This document shows positions 5,506-13,177 of a stretch of DNA of 14,794 nucleotides, piece after piece. Every line of letters starts with the position of its first letter. Position 1 is the first letter of the stretch. Where the stretch lies: positions 1 through 14,794 of the forward strand of contig PWUP01000217.1 of assembly GCA_003562535.1 (NCBI GenBank), given 5' to 3'. The notes under the pieces were generated by a model. The model was not told the origin of the DNA, ran no database searches, and was given only the letters and a program-made list of their open reading frames with translations. Source of the DNA: Gammaproteobacteria bacterium. GTDB lineage: Bacteria; Pseudomonadota; Gammaproteobacteria; Competibacterales; Competibacteraceae. A program made the translations under genes and the position numbers.

Positions 5506-6915
5506 ATGACCGGGAAAACCCTTTACGAAAAACTCTGGGATGCGCATATTGTCCGTGCCGATGCTGATGGCACGGCGCTGATATACATTGACCGCCATCT
5601 GGTGCATGAGGTCACTTCACCGCAGGCTTTTGAAGGTCTCAAACTGGCAGGGCGGCAACCGTGGCGAACAAGTTCCATTATTGCTGTGGCCGATCATAAT
5701 GTACCGACTACAGATCGCTCGCAGGGCATTGCCGATCCGGTGTCGCGTCTGCAAGTTGCAACCCTCGACGCCAATGCCCGCGATTACAATCTGACCTATT
5801 TTAATATGAATGACCGCCGTCAGGGCATTGTTCATGTGATCGGCCCCGAGCAGGGGGCTACTCTGCCGGGCATGACCGTAGTCTGCGGTGACTCCCACAC
5901 CTCGACGCATGGGGCATTTGCCACGTTGGCGATGGGCATTGGCACCTCCGAAGTGGAGCATGTGCTGGCCACTCAATGTTTGCTGACCCGGCAGATGAAA
6001 ACGCTGCAAGTGCGGGTTGAGGGTCAAGTTGGCCCAGGGGTAACGGCCAAAGACATTATGCTGGCGATTATCGGTGAAATCGGCACAGCGGGGGGTACGG
6101 GTTATGCGATTGAATTTGCCGGTGAGGCGATTCGCGCTTTAAGCATGGAAGGGCGGATGACCCTCTGCAATATGAGTATCGAAGCCGGGGCGCGTTGCGG
6201 TATGGTGGCGGTCGATGACACCACCATCGAGTATCTGCGCGGGCGGCCGTATGCGCCTCAGGGTGAGCTGTGGGACTGCGCGGTTGACGCCTGGCGCGAA
6301 TTGGTCAGCGATGCGGATGCGGTGTTTGATAAAGTCGTGGTGCTGGATGGCACGGCGATTCAACCCCAAGTCAGTTGGGGCACCTCACCAGAGATGGTGG
6401 TGCCGGTAGGTGGCCGGGTGCCAGACCCGAATGAGGAGGCCGATCCGGTCAAGGCTGAAGGCATGCAGCGGGCTTTGCAGTATATGGATCTGGCACCCGG
6501 GGTGCCGATCAGCGCCATTACCCTGGATCGAATTTTTATCGGTTCCTGTACCAATTCACGCATCGAAGACCTGCGGGCAGCGGCGGCGGTGATCCGCGGG
6601 CGTAAAATTGCCCCAACCTTGAAACAGGCTATGGTAGTACCGGGTTCTGGGCTGGTCAAGGCTCAGGCCGAGGCCGAGGGTTTAGATCAGGTGTTTATCG
6701 CAGCCGGGTTTGAATGGCGTGAGCCGGGTTGTTCCATGTGTTTAGCCATGAATGCCGACCGGCTGCAACCGGGTGAGCGCTGTGCCTCGACCTCAAACCG
6801 CAATTTTGAAGGGCGTCAAGGCAGTGGTGGCCGCAAGCATCTGGTCAGTCCGGCGATGGCGGCCGCCGCGGCGATTGCCGGTCATTTTGTCGATGTACGG
6901 GAGTTGAGTTCATGA
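5506..6915 (+). CDS. leuC: 3-isopropylmalate dehydratase large subunit
   Basis: With LeuD it isomerises 2-isopropylmalate to 3-isopropylmalate, the second step of leucine biosynthesis, in the cytoplasm. The 469 residues match the usual length and the aconitase-type fold. Conserved stretches include KTLYEKLWDAHIV at the N-terminus, YIDRHLVHEVTSPQAFEGL, VVCGDSHTSTHGAF and GTSEVEHVLATQ. The three 4Fe-4S ligands are present: Cys348 in GSCTNSRIEDLR, and Cys409 and Cys412 in PGCSMCLAMN. The C-terminal STSNRNFEGRQGSGGRKHLVSPAMAAAAA is partly visible as the standard family ending. The ATG at 5506 is chosen over the TTG at 5497 because of ribosome-site spacing and because the known LeuC N-terminus begins just before KTLYEKL. 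The stop overlaps the leuD start (ATGA), so the two subunits are translationally coupled. A possible -35 box and operator lie upstream. Confidence 0.97.
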   Translation: MTGKTLYEKLWDAHIVRADADGTALIYIDRHLVHEVTSPQAFEGLKLAGRQPWRTSSIIAVADHNVPTTDRSQGIADPVSRLQVATLDANARDYNLTYFNMNDRRQGIVHVIGPEQGATLPGMTVVCGDSHTSTHGAFATLAMGIGTSEVEHVLATQCLLTRQMKTLQVRVEGQVGPGVTAKDIMLAIIGEIGTAGGTGYAIEFAGEAIRALSMEGRMTLCNMSIEAGARCGMVAVDDTTIEYLRGRPYAPQGELWDCAVDAWRELVSDADAVFDKVVVLDGTAIQPQVSWGTSPEMVVPVGGRVPDPNEEADPVKAEGMQRALQYMDLAPGVPISAITLDRIFIGSCTNSRIEDLRAAAAVIRGRKIAPTLKQAMVVPGSGLVKAQAEAEGLDQVFIAAGFEWREPGCSMCLAMNADRLQPGERCASTSNRNFEGRQGSGGRKHLVSPAMAAAAAIAGHFVDVRELSS

Positions 6916-7562
6916 AAGCCTTTACCCAACATACGGGTTTAGTTGTGCCTTTGGATCGCGCCAATGTCGATACCGATGCCATTATTCCCAAGCAGTTTTT
7001 GAAATCGATTAAGCGCACCGGTTTTGGGGTCAATCTATTTGATGATTGGCGGTATCTGGATAAGGGCGAACCGGATGGAAATAATGCCCAACGGCCTCTG
7101 AATCCTGATTTTGTCTTGAATCAGCCGCGCTATGCTGGGGCAAGTATTTTGTTGGCACGGAAAAATTTCGGCTGTGGCTCTTCGCGGGAACATGCGGTAT
7201 GGGCGCTGGATGATTACGGCATCCGTGCAGTGATTGCGCCGAGTTTTGCCGATATCTTCCACAATAACAGCTTTAAAAGCGGTTTATTGCCTGTCGAGCT
7301 GGATGAGGCGGTGGTAGAGCGATTATTCCGTGAGGTCGAAGCCCAGCCGGGCTATCAGCTCAGCATCGATCTGGCAGAGCAGACCATCACCACCCCCAGC
7401 GAAACCTTACATTTTGCGGTGGACAGTTTCCGCAAACACTGTTTACTGAATGGCTTGGACGATATCGGCTTGACCTTGCAACACGCTGATGAGATTCGCG
7501 CCTATGAACAGCATCGTTATCAGCAGGCACCGTGGTTATTTGCCGGAGTGGCTGCCGAATGA
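6912..7562 (+). CDS. leuD: 3-isopropylmalate dehydratase small subunit
   Basis: The swivel-domain partner of LeuC in the isopropylmalate isomerase. The 216 residues correspond to the longer proteobacterial form. Conserved features: MKAFTQHTGLVVPLDRANVD at the start, DTDAIIPKQFLKSI, and the active-site loop NFGCGSSREHAVWAL around residues 81-95, followed by the FADIFHNNSFKSGLLPV segment. The ATG sits in an ATGA overlap with the leuC stop; the upstream CGGGAG supplies a ribosome site. The stop in turn overlaps the leuB start with another ATGA, so leuCDB forms a tightly coupled unit giving balanced subunits. No anomalies seen. Confidence 0.97.
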   Translation: MKAFTQHTGLVVPLDRANVDTDAIIPKQFLKSIKRTGFGVNLFDDWRYLDKGEPDGNNAQRPLNPDFVLNQPRYAGASILLARKNFGCGSSREHAVWALDDYGIRAVIAPSFADIFHNNSFKSGLLPVELDEAVVERLFREVEAQPGYQLSIDLAEQTITTPSETLHFAVDSFRKHCLLNGLDDIGLTLQHADEIRAYEQHRYQQAPWLFAGVAAE

Positions 7563-8635
7563 GCAAAACCGTCTTAATCCTGCCTGGTGATGGCATCGGC
7601 CCGGAAATCACCGCCGAAGCGATAAAATTACTGGAAGCCTTGCGCCGTGATCACGGTTTGGATATCACCCTGGAACAGGGCTTGCTGGGCGGTGCGGCGA
7701 TTGAGGCCACCGGCGAGCCGCTACCTGCTGAAACTCTGGCCAAAGCGCAAGCGGCCGATGCCGTATTGATGGGCGCGGTCGGCGGGCCACAGTGGGAGGC
7801 CATCGAACGCAGCCGCCGCCCGGAGCGGGGGCTGTTGGCGTTGCGCAGCGGCTTGGGTCTGTTTGCCAATTTACGCCCAGCACTGTTGTATCCGCAGTTG
7901 GCCGAGGCGTCCAGTTTACGCACGGATCTGGTCGCCGGTTTGGATATGCTGATTGTTCGCGAACTGACCGGCGGGATTTATTTCGGTCAGCCGAGGGGCA
8001 TTGAAATCCGCGATGGCCAGCGGGTGGGGTTTAATACTATGGTGTACAGCGAGGCCGAAATCGAGCGCATTATGCGGGTGGCCTGTGAGCTGGCCATGAA
8101 GCGCCAGCGCCGCGTGTGTTCTGTGGACAAAGCCAATGTTCTCGAAGTCTCAGAACTGTGGCGTGAAGTGGCCAACCGGGTCGCGGCAGACTATCCTGAA
8201 ATCGAGCTGAGCCACCTGTATGTGGACAATGCTGCCATGCAACTGGTGCGTGCGCCCAAGCAATTTGATGTCATGGTCACCGGCAATTTATTTGGCGATG
8301 TGCTGTCCGATTGCGCCGCCATGCTCACCGGTTCAATCGGCATGTTGCCCTCGGCGTCGCTGGATGCCCACGGCAAGGGCTTATATGAACCCATCCACGG
8401 CTCTGCGCCGGACATTGCCGGTCAAGGTAAAGCGAATCCGTTGGCTATGCTGCTGTCCGTTGCCATGCTGCTGCGTTATACTTTCGCTGATAAAGCGTTG
8501 GCTGATCGCGTTGAACGCGCAGTCGGACGGGTATTGGATCAAGGTTGGCGTACAGCGGATATCCTGTCTCCAGGCATGCGTTTGGCTGACACCATCACCA
8601 TGGGCGATGCTGTAGTTGCGGCCTTGGCCGATTAA
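7559..8635 (+). CDS. leuB: 3-isopropylmalate dehydrogenase
   Basis: Oxidatively decarboxylates 3-isopropylmalate with NAD+ to 2-oxoisocaproate, the third step of leucine biosynthesis. The 358 residues are the usual length. Seen: ILPGDGIGPEITAEAI at the N-terminus; the substrate-binding arginines in RSGLGLFANLRPA and VRELTGGIYFG; LYVDNAAMQLV with the catalytic Asp region; and TGNLFGDVLSDCAAMLTGSIG with the Mg-binding aspartates, followed by EPIHGSAPDIAGQGKANP of the NAD site. The ATG at 7559 in an ATGA overlap with leuD fits the family N-terminus (MSKTVLILPG). An in-frame upstream codon at 7532 would add nine residues inside leuD and is not favoured. asd follows after 23 bp. Confidence 0.97.
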   Translation: MSKTVLILPGDGIGPEITAEAIKLLEALRRDHGLDITLEQGLLGGAAIEATGEPLPAETLAKAQAADAVLMGAVGGPQWEAIERSRRPERGLLALRSGLGLFANLRPALLYPQLAEASSLRTDLVAGLDMLIVRELTGGIYFGQPRGIEIRDGQRVGFNTMVYSEAEIERIMRVACELAMKRQRRVCSVDKANVLEVSELWREVANRVAADYPEIELSHLYVDNAAMQLVRAPKQFDVMVTGNLFGDVLSDCAAMLTGSIGMLPSASLDAHGKGLYEPIHGSAPDIAGQGKANPLAMLLSVAMLLRYTFADKALADRVERAVGRVLDQGWRTADILSPGMRLADTITMGDAVVAALAD

Positions 8636-8646
8636 GTGATTTAACC

Positions 8647-8651
8647 AGGAG
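8647..8651 (+). promoter_or_regulatory. ribosome binding site (AGGAG) fixing the TTG start of asd
   Basis: A full AGGAG 7 bases before TTG at 8659. With the family N-terminus beginning right there, it makes the TTG start secure. Confidence 0.75.
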
Positions 8652-8658
8652 TTGTAAA

Positions 8659-9681
8659 TTGAGTAAGACGTATGATATTGCGGTGGTGGGAGCTACCGGT
8701 GCAGTGGGTGAGGCCATGTTGGCTATTTTGGCCGAAAGTAAATTTCCTGTCGGACAGGTCTATGCTTTAGCCAGCAGCCGTTCGGCAGGTAATTTGGTCG
8801 CTTTTGGGGATAAGAATTTAAAAGTACAGAACTTGGCCGAGTTCGATTTTAGTAAAGTACACATCGGCTTGTTTTCCGCAGGCGCGTCGATTTCTGCCGA
8901 ATACGCTCCCAAAGCGGCGGCAGCAGGCTGTGTGGTGATTGATAACACCTCACAATTTCGCTATGACCCGGATATTCCTCTAGTGGTGCCCGAAGTCAAT
9001 CCCCATGCCATCGCCCGCTACACCACTCGGGGCATCATCGCCAATCCCAATTGTTCGACCATCCAGATGTTGGTGGCGATTAAGCCGATTTACGATGCGG
9101 TGGGTATTACCCGGATTAATGTCGCGACGTATCAGGCGGTTTCGGGAACCGGTAAAGAAGCCATCGAAGAGCTGGCGGTACAATCGGCGGCCTTGCTCAA
9201 TGGCAAACCCATTGAGCCTCAGGTGTATCCCAAGCAGATTGCCTTTAATGTCTTGCCCCATATCGATGTGTTTCAAGAGAACGGCTATACCAAGGAAGAA
9301 ATGAAAATGGTTTGGGAGACCCAGAAGATCATGGGTGATGAAACCATTAAAGTGAATCCGACCACGGTGCGTGTGCCGGTATTTTACGGCCACAGTGAGG
9401 CGGTACACATTGAAACCCGCGATAAGATTACAGCGGCGACAGCCCGCGATATTTTAAGCCGCGCACCCGGTATCGTCGTGCTCGATGAACCGGCTGATGG
9501 AGGTTATCCGACTGCAGTGACTGAAGCCGCTGGGCAAAATCCCGTGTATGTCGGACGGATTCGCGAAGACATTTCTCACCCACGCGGTTTAAATTTGTGG
9601 GTGGTGGCCGATAATGTGCGTAAAGGGGCGGCCTTAAACAGCGTTCAGATTGCCGAACGGTTAATTCGTGATTATCTCTGA
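8659..9681 (+). CDS. asd: aspartate-semialdehyde dehydrogenase
   Basis: Reduces aspartyl-4-phosphate with NADPH to aspartate semialdehyde, the branch point to lysine, diaminopimelate (cell wall), threonine and methionine. The 340 residues fit the family. Seen: the nucleotide-binding GATGAVGEAM at 11-20, catalytic Cys132 in ANPNCSTIQM, the substrate-binding region around QAVSGTGKEAIEEL, and the active-site histidine H245 in FYGHSEAVHIETRD. It is the GATGAVG subtype found in many bacteria rather than the longer E. coli-type enzyme. It starts with TTG, supported by a strong AGGAG. It follows leuB by 23 bp, so it may share the leu transcript, giving amino-acid biosynthesis genes in a row. No terminator is visible before fimV. 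Confidence 0.96.
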   Translation: MSKTYDIAVVGATGAVGEAMLAILAESKFPVGQVYALASSRSAGNLVAFGDKNLKVQNLAEFDFSKVHIGLFSAGASISAEYAPKAAAAGCVVIDNTSQFRYDPDIPLVVPEVNPHAIARYTTRGIIANPNCSTIQMLVAIKPIYDAVGITRINVATYQAVSGTGKEAIEELAVQSAALLNGKPIEPQVYPKQIAFNVLPHIDVFQENGYTKEEMKMVWETQKIMGDETIKVNPTTVRVPVFYGHSEAVHIETRDKITAATARDILSRAPGIVVLDEPADGGYPTAVTEAAGQNPVYVGRIREDISHPRGLNLWVVADNVRKGAALNSVQIAERLIRDYL

Positions 9682-9731
9682 ATTAACATAACTTGATAAT
9701 TTGTCAACATTATTACATTGGGTGACACAGC
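9682..9731 (+). promoter_or_regulatory. short AT-rich spacer before fimV, no clear promoter
   Basis: Fifty bases between asd and fimV. TTGATA at 9693-9698 could be a -35 box, with TACATT at 15 bases as a poor -10. TTGATAATTTGTCAA contains a short imperfect dyad. No GC-rich hairpin with a T-run is present, so transcription may pass from asd into fimV. Confidence 0.25.
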
Positions 9732-12401
9732 ATGCAGCACAGCGTAGATCATCAAGGGGTACCGCGCAGCTTCAAGCGTTCCAAAATAGGGGTTGCTATG
9801 GCGCTGTGCTTGGCATTGCCCACAGGGGCGCACGCGCTTGGCCTAGGTCAGTTGCAGGTGCGCTCGGCATTGAACCAGCCGCTGCATGCTGAGTTGGAAT
9901 TACTGCAAGTCCGCCCTGGTGATCTAGACAGCCTGCAAGTGCGGGTTGCCACTCAAGCTCTAGGCGGATTGCAACCGTCGGCAGAGATGATTAATCATCG
10001 CATTGAGTCGCGGGATGGTCGGCATGTATTGCGTTTGACCTCTTCGCGGCCAATGCGTGAACCTCTGCTGAATTTTTTGCTGGAGTTGAATTGGGATCAA
10101 GGACGATTACTGCGTGAAGTAGCCATATTTCTTGACCCTCCCACCGCGCCTACCCGCCCCACTCAGGCGGCGGCGGCTGCACCAGCAGCGCCAGCACGAC
10201 AAGCTGCACCGCAGCGGCCAACGTCTCCTCCCCCATCACCACCGGCGACAGCGGCTATCAATGTGAATGTTGATGAGGGCTTTGTTTATGGTCCGGTGCA
10301 GCGCGGAGAGACACTATGGGCCATCGCCCAACGCACCCGCCCCAGTGAAAATGTCACGATACAGCAGATGATGGAGGCGATTTTTCAAGTCAATCCACGG
10401 GCCTTTATGCGCTCAAACAGAGACGCCCTGATGGCGGGCGTAACCTTGCAAATACCCGCCGTTGAAGGTCAGTCCCCACGGGTTGCTGCGCCCCCGACAC
10501 CGGCCCCACGAGCCGCCCCGCCGTCACCTGAACCCGTGCCACAGCCTGAACCTGAAGTCCAACTGCGGCCTACTCCAGAACCCACCCCTGACCCCACACC
10601 CGAGCCTGAACCCGTTGCAGAACCGACCCCCAGCCCTGAACCGGCACCCCCGGCAGATGAAGTACAGATCCGCCTAGTGCCCCCATCGCAAACAGCGGCC
10701 AGCGTACCTGCAGCACCCGCCGTGCCGCGCTTGCGCCAAGAGGGTGAGCCGTTCCGTCTGCAAATCGCTGGATTAGACAGCCTGCGGCAACGGGTAGAAA
10801 CCTTACAAGACCAGCGGCCAGAATTACTGATCGCTCAGACGGAGCCGGAGGTGGCACCTGCTGAAATCACTGCACCGACTGTTGCTCCAGAGACAGTGGT
10901 TGCGGAGCCTGATCCTGTGGTACTGACTCCCGATGTCGATGTGGCACCGATTGACGCTGAACCTCTAGCGTTGGTCACTCCCGAGCCGGTTGCTACCGCA
11001 CCAACGGTTACCACAGAGATGTTGGAGCCTGTGCCTGTCGTCGTCGAACCACCGGCAGTGACCCTGCACACTGAGCCACCCCCCCAGGTTGCCGATGACG
11101 TTGCTGTGGCACCTACGCCAGCCGCTGACCCCGTATTTGAACCGTGGCAGGACGATGCCGTGACCGCCATCGATCAACTGCGCCAGCAACCTTGGTTTTT
11201 GGCGGCAATCGGAGGCGGCGTGGTGGTAGCGCTGTCACTGCTAGGGTGGCTGGTTGTGCGGGCGAAACGCCGCAGTGACGAAGAAGCCGGCGTTTATGAT
11301 GAGCCGATTGCGGATGAGTCCGATGAGTCAGGGACGGCTGCACCGCTTGATGCGGTTGCCGATAGCAAGCCACTGCGTACGCCCTCACCCTCTACAGAGC
11401 CGCGTGATCGGGGCCAGTCGCTCAATCGTGTCGATTTCCTAGTTGCGGGAGGTAACTACCGTGAGGCCGAAAATCAGCTACGAGTCATGATGGTTGAACA
11501 GCCAGATGATTCTGAGTTACAGGCTAAGCTGCTGGATATTTACTACAAATCAGGCGATACGGAAAAATTTGTTGAAACGGCGGCAACTCTGCAACAGCAG
11601 CTTGGCGATGAGCCAGACCATCCCCTATGGCAACAAGCGGTACGCATGGGCAATGAACTCAATCCCGGCCACCCGCTGTTCAAGCGCACCGATGACGATG
11701 ACACCCTGGTGTTCAGTCCCGCACAATCAGACACCCCTCCGGCTCAAGCACGTTCGCCGCGCTTAGTCTTTCCGGGTGAGCAAGCGCCCCCAGCGGTGGC
11801 TGAAAAACCCGCACCCGCGCCCGAATCGCTGGACTTCAACCTGCGTGACCCCGATCAAACCCAAGTTATAGAACCCAAGCCCAAGCGTGAGGAACCCTTG
11901 GCATTCACCGAGCCACAGCCATTAAGTTTTACATCCGATGCGCCCGCTGCTGCGGATGAATTGCCATCAGTGGCACAGCCTACCAGCTCGACCCGCAGTC
12001 AATCCGTGGCACCGGATGATTTTGAGGCGTATTTGGCTTCCGATTTGCCCGAGGTGTCTGGAGCCGATAGGTCGGAAGACCAGTACTCATCCACGTCCAA
12101 AGAACCTCAGGCGTTTCCTGATCTCACCTTGGATGATCTGCCGGATATGGATGTGGATGATCGCCCCTCATCCCAGTCTAAAGACTCTGACGCCTTTGCT
12201 GAACTGACCCTGGATGATCTGGATCTGGGGGCGGAGACCGAGGCCGATCAACAAGAAGCGGTTGAGATCAAGCTCGATCTGGCTCAGGCGTATTTGGATA
12301 TGGATGATCGGGCGGGGGCACAGGCCCTATTAGATGAAGTCTTGCGTGAGGGTAATGCGACTCAGCAAGAGCGCGCCCAAACCATTCTACGGCGCTTATG
12401 A
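9732..12401 (+). CDS. fimV: FimV-type polar hub protein, LysM and TPR domains
   Basis: FimV is an inner-membrane protein that binds peptidoglycan and organises type IV pili, twitching and polar signalling in relatives such as Pseudomonas. Here 889 residues show the family order. A signal peptide ends near Ala35 (GAHA before LGLGQLQ). The N-terminal FimV domain covers about 36-136, with SALNQPLHAELELL and NWDQGRLLREVAIFLDPP. A Pro/Ala linker is followed by a LysM peptidoglycan-binding domain about 185-243 (YGPVQRGETLWAIAQRT). A long Pro/Glu/Val-rich stretch runs from about 250 to 470, and one membrane segment lies at about 488-509. An acidic cytoplasmic region carries a TPR-like part (NYREAENQLRVMMVEQP) and ends in the FimV C-terminal motif with LDLAQAYLDMDDRAGAQALLDEVL. 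The ribosome site before ATG 9732 is weak; an ATG at 9798 would cut the signal peptide short. It is adjacent to asd, as in Pseudomonas. The stop overlaps the next gene (ATGA). Confidence 0.93.
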   Translation: MQHSVDHQGVPRSFKRSKIGVAMALCLALPTGAHALGLGQLQVRSALNQPLHAELELLQVRPGDLDSLQVRVATQALGGLQPSAEMINHRIESRDGRHVLRLTSSRPMREPLLNFLLELNWDQGRLLREVAIFLDPPTAPTRPTQAAAAAPAAPARQAAPQRPTSPPPSPPATAAINVNVDEGFVYGPVQRGETLWAIAQRTRPSENVTIQQMMEAIFQVNPRAFMRSNRDALMAGVTLQIPAVEGQSPRVAAPPTPAPRAAPPSPEPVPQPEPEVQLRPTPEPTPDPTPEPEPVAEPTPSPEPAPPADEVQIRLVPPSQTAASVPAAPAVPRLRQEGEPFRLQIAGLDSLRQRVETLQDQRPELLIAQTEPEVAPAEITAPTVAPETVVAEPDPVVLTPDVDVAPIDAEPLALVTPEPVATAPTVTTEMLEPVPVVVEPPAVTLHTEPPPQVADDVAVAPTPAADPVFEPWQDDAVTAIDQLRQQPWFLAAIGGGVVVALSLLGWLVVRAKRRSDEEAGVYDEPIADESDESGTAAPLDAVADSKPLRTPSPSTEPRDRGQSLNRVDFLVAGGNYREAENQLRVMMVEQPDDSELQAKLLDIYYKSGDTEKFVETAATLQQQLGDEPDHPLWQQAVRMGNELNPGHPLFKRTDDDDTLVFSPAQSDTPPAQARSPRLVFPGEQAPPAVAEKPAPAPESLDFNLRDPDQTQVIEPKPKREEPLAFTEPQPLSFTSDAPAAADELPSVAQPTSSTRSQSVAPDDFEAYLASDLPEVSGADRSEDQYSSTSKEPQAFPDLTLDDLPDMDVDDRPSSQSKDSDAFAELTLDDLDLGAETEADQQEAVEIKLDLAQAYLDMDDRAGAQALLDEVLREGNATQQERAQTILRRL
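12087..12221 (+). repeat. two degenerate 27-residue units in the FimV acidic region
   Basis: Within fimV, 12087-12140 and 12168-12221 encode 18-residue blocks that match as SSxSKxxxAFxxLTLDDL, exactly 81 bases apart. They are acidic, are probably disordered, and lie just before the C-terminal TPR-like domain. Similar D-L-x-L-D-D-L motifs occur in other FimV proteins, so this is probably a family-type repeat that has duplicated. Confidence 0.6.
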
Positions 12402-13171
12402 ATTTATTCGTTTTTGATATTGAGACCATACCCGATGTCACCGGCGGACAGCGCCTATATGATTTACAGGGGCTAGATGCGGCGGAAACGGTGAAAGCCA
12501 TGCAGCATATTCGCCGCCAGCAAACCGGCGGTGATGATTTTCTCCGTCCCTATGTACACCAGATCGTGGCCATCTCTATGGTGATGCGCCACGGTTCTAC
12601 CTGCCGGGTCTGGTCTTTAGGCAACCCTGATGACGACGAACGCGAACTGATTCGGCAGTTTTTCGGCGGCATTTCCAAATACACGCCGACCTTGGTGTCT
12701 TGGAACGGCAGCAATTTTGATTTGCCGGTCTTGCATTATCGCGCTTTACTGCATGGGGTCGCCGCCCCTCGTTATTGGGAAATTGGTGAGACTGATCGTG
12801 ACTTTCGTTTCAATAATTATCACAGTCGTTACCATTGGCGGCATATTGATCTGATGGATGTCTTAGCCGGGTTCAGTCCGCGGGCAACGGCACCGCTGGA
12901 CGATATTGCCACCCTGCTGGGCTTACCGGGTAAGCAGGGCATGGACGGCTCAAAAGTGTGGGACGCCTATCAAGCGGGGGAGCAGGTAGCGATTCGCCAG
13001 TATTGCGAAACCGATGTGCTCAACACCTATCTGGTGTATCTGCGTTTTGAGCTGATGCGCGGTCATTTGGACGAATCGAGCTATCAACACGAGTGTCAGT
13101 TAGTGCGCGAAACTTTGCAGGCCGCCCACCAGCCGCATTTAGACGCTTTTTTGCAGGCATGGGACGGATAA
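12398..13171 (+). CDS. predicted 3'-5' exonuclease, PolB-like DEDDy type
   Basis: A 257-residue protein of the family described as predicted 3'-5' exonuclease related to the exonuclease domain of family-B DNA polymerases. The three nuclease motifs are intact. Exo I is FVFDIETIP with D7 and E9. Exo II is VSWNGSNFDLPVL with D108. Exo III is Y202-C-E-T-D206, the Y-x3-D of the DEDDy subclass. A typical HIDLMDVLAGF segment sits near 149-159. No polymerase domain is attached. The ATG overlaps the fimV stop (ATGA), so it is translated with fimV. It is followed by rlmD after 6 bp, an arrangement suggesting cotranscription in this lineage. Its cellular substrate (DNA or RNA) is not known to me. Family assignment is strong. 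Confidence 0.9.
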   Translation: MNLFVFDIETIPDVTGGQRLYDLQGLDAAETVKAMQHIRRQQTGGDDFLRPYVHQIVAISMVMRHGSTCRVWSLGNPDDDERELIRQFFGGISKYTPTLVSWNGSNFDLPVLHYRALLHGVAAPRYWEIGETDRDFRFNNYHSRYHWRHIDLMDVLAGFSPRATAPLDDIATLLGLPGKQGMDGSKVWDAYQAGEQVAIRQYCETDVLNTYLVYLRFELMRGHLDESSYQHECQLVRETLQAAHQPHLDAFLQAWDG

Positions 13172-13177
13172 GCCTGG

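Noticed and set aside
10570..11170. Open frames on the minus strand inside fimV, encoding Gly/Ser/Thr/Ala-rich sequences
   Set aside because: They mirror the low-complexity Pro/Val/Glu-rich coding sequence of fimV, have no ribosome sites and look like no known protein.
12398..13171. The exonuclease as part of an anti-phage defence system
   Set aside because: It is a stand-alone housekeeping-type PolB-like exonuclease in an operon with fimV and rlmD; no defence partner genes are present.
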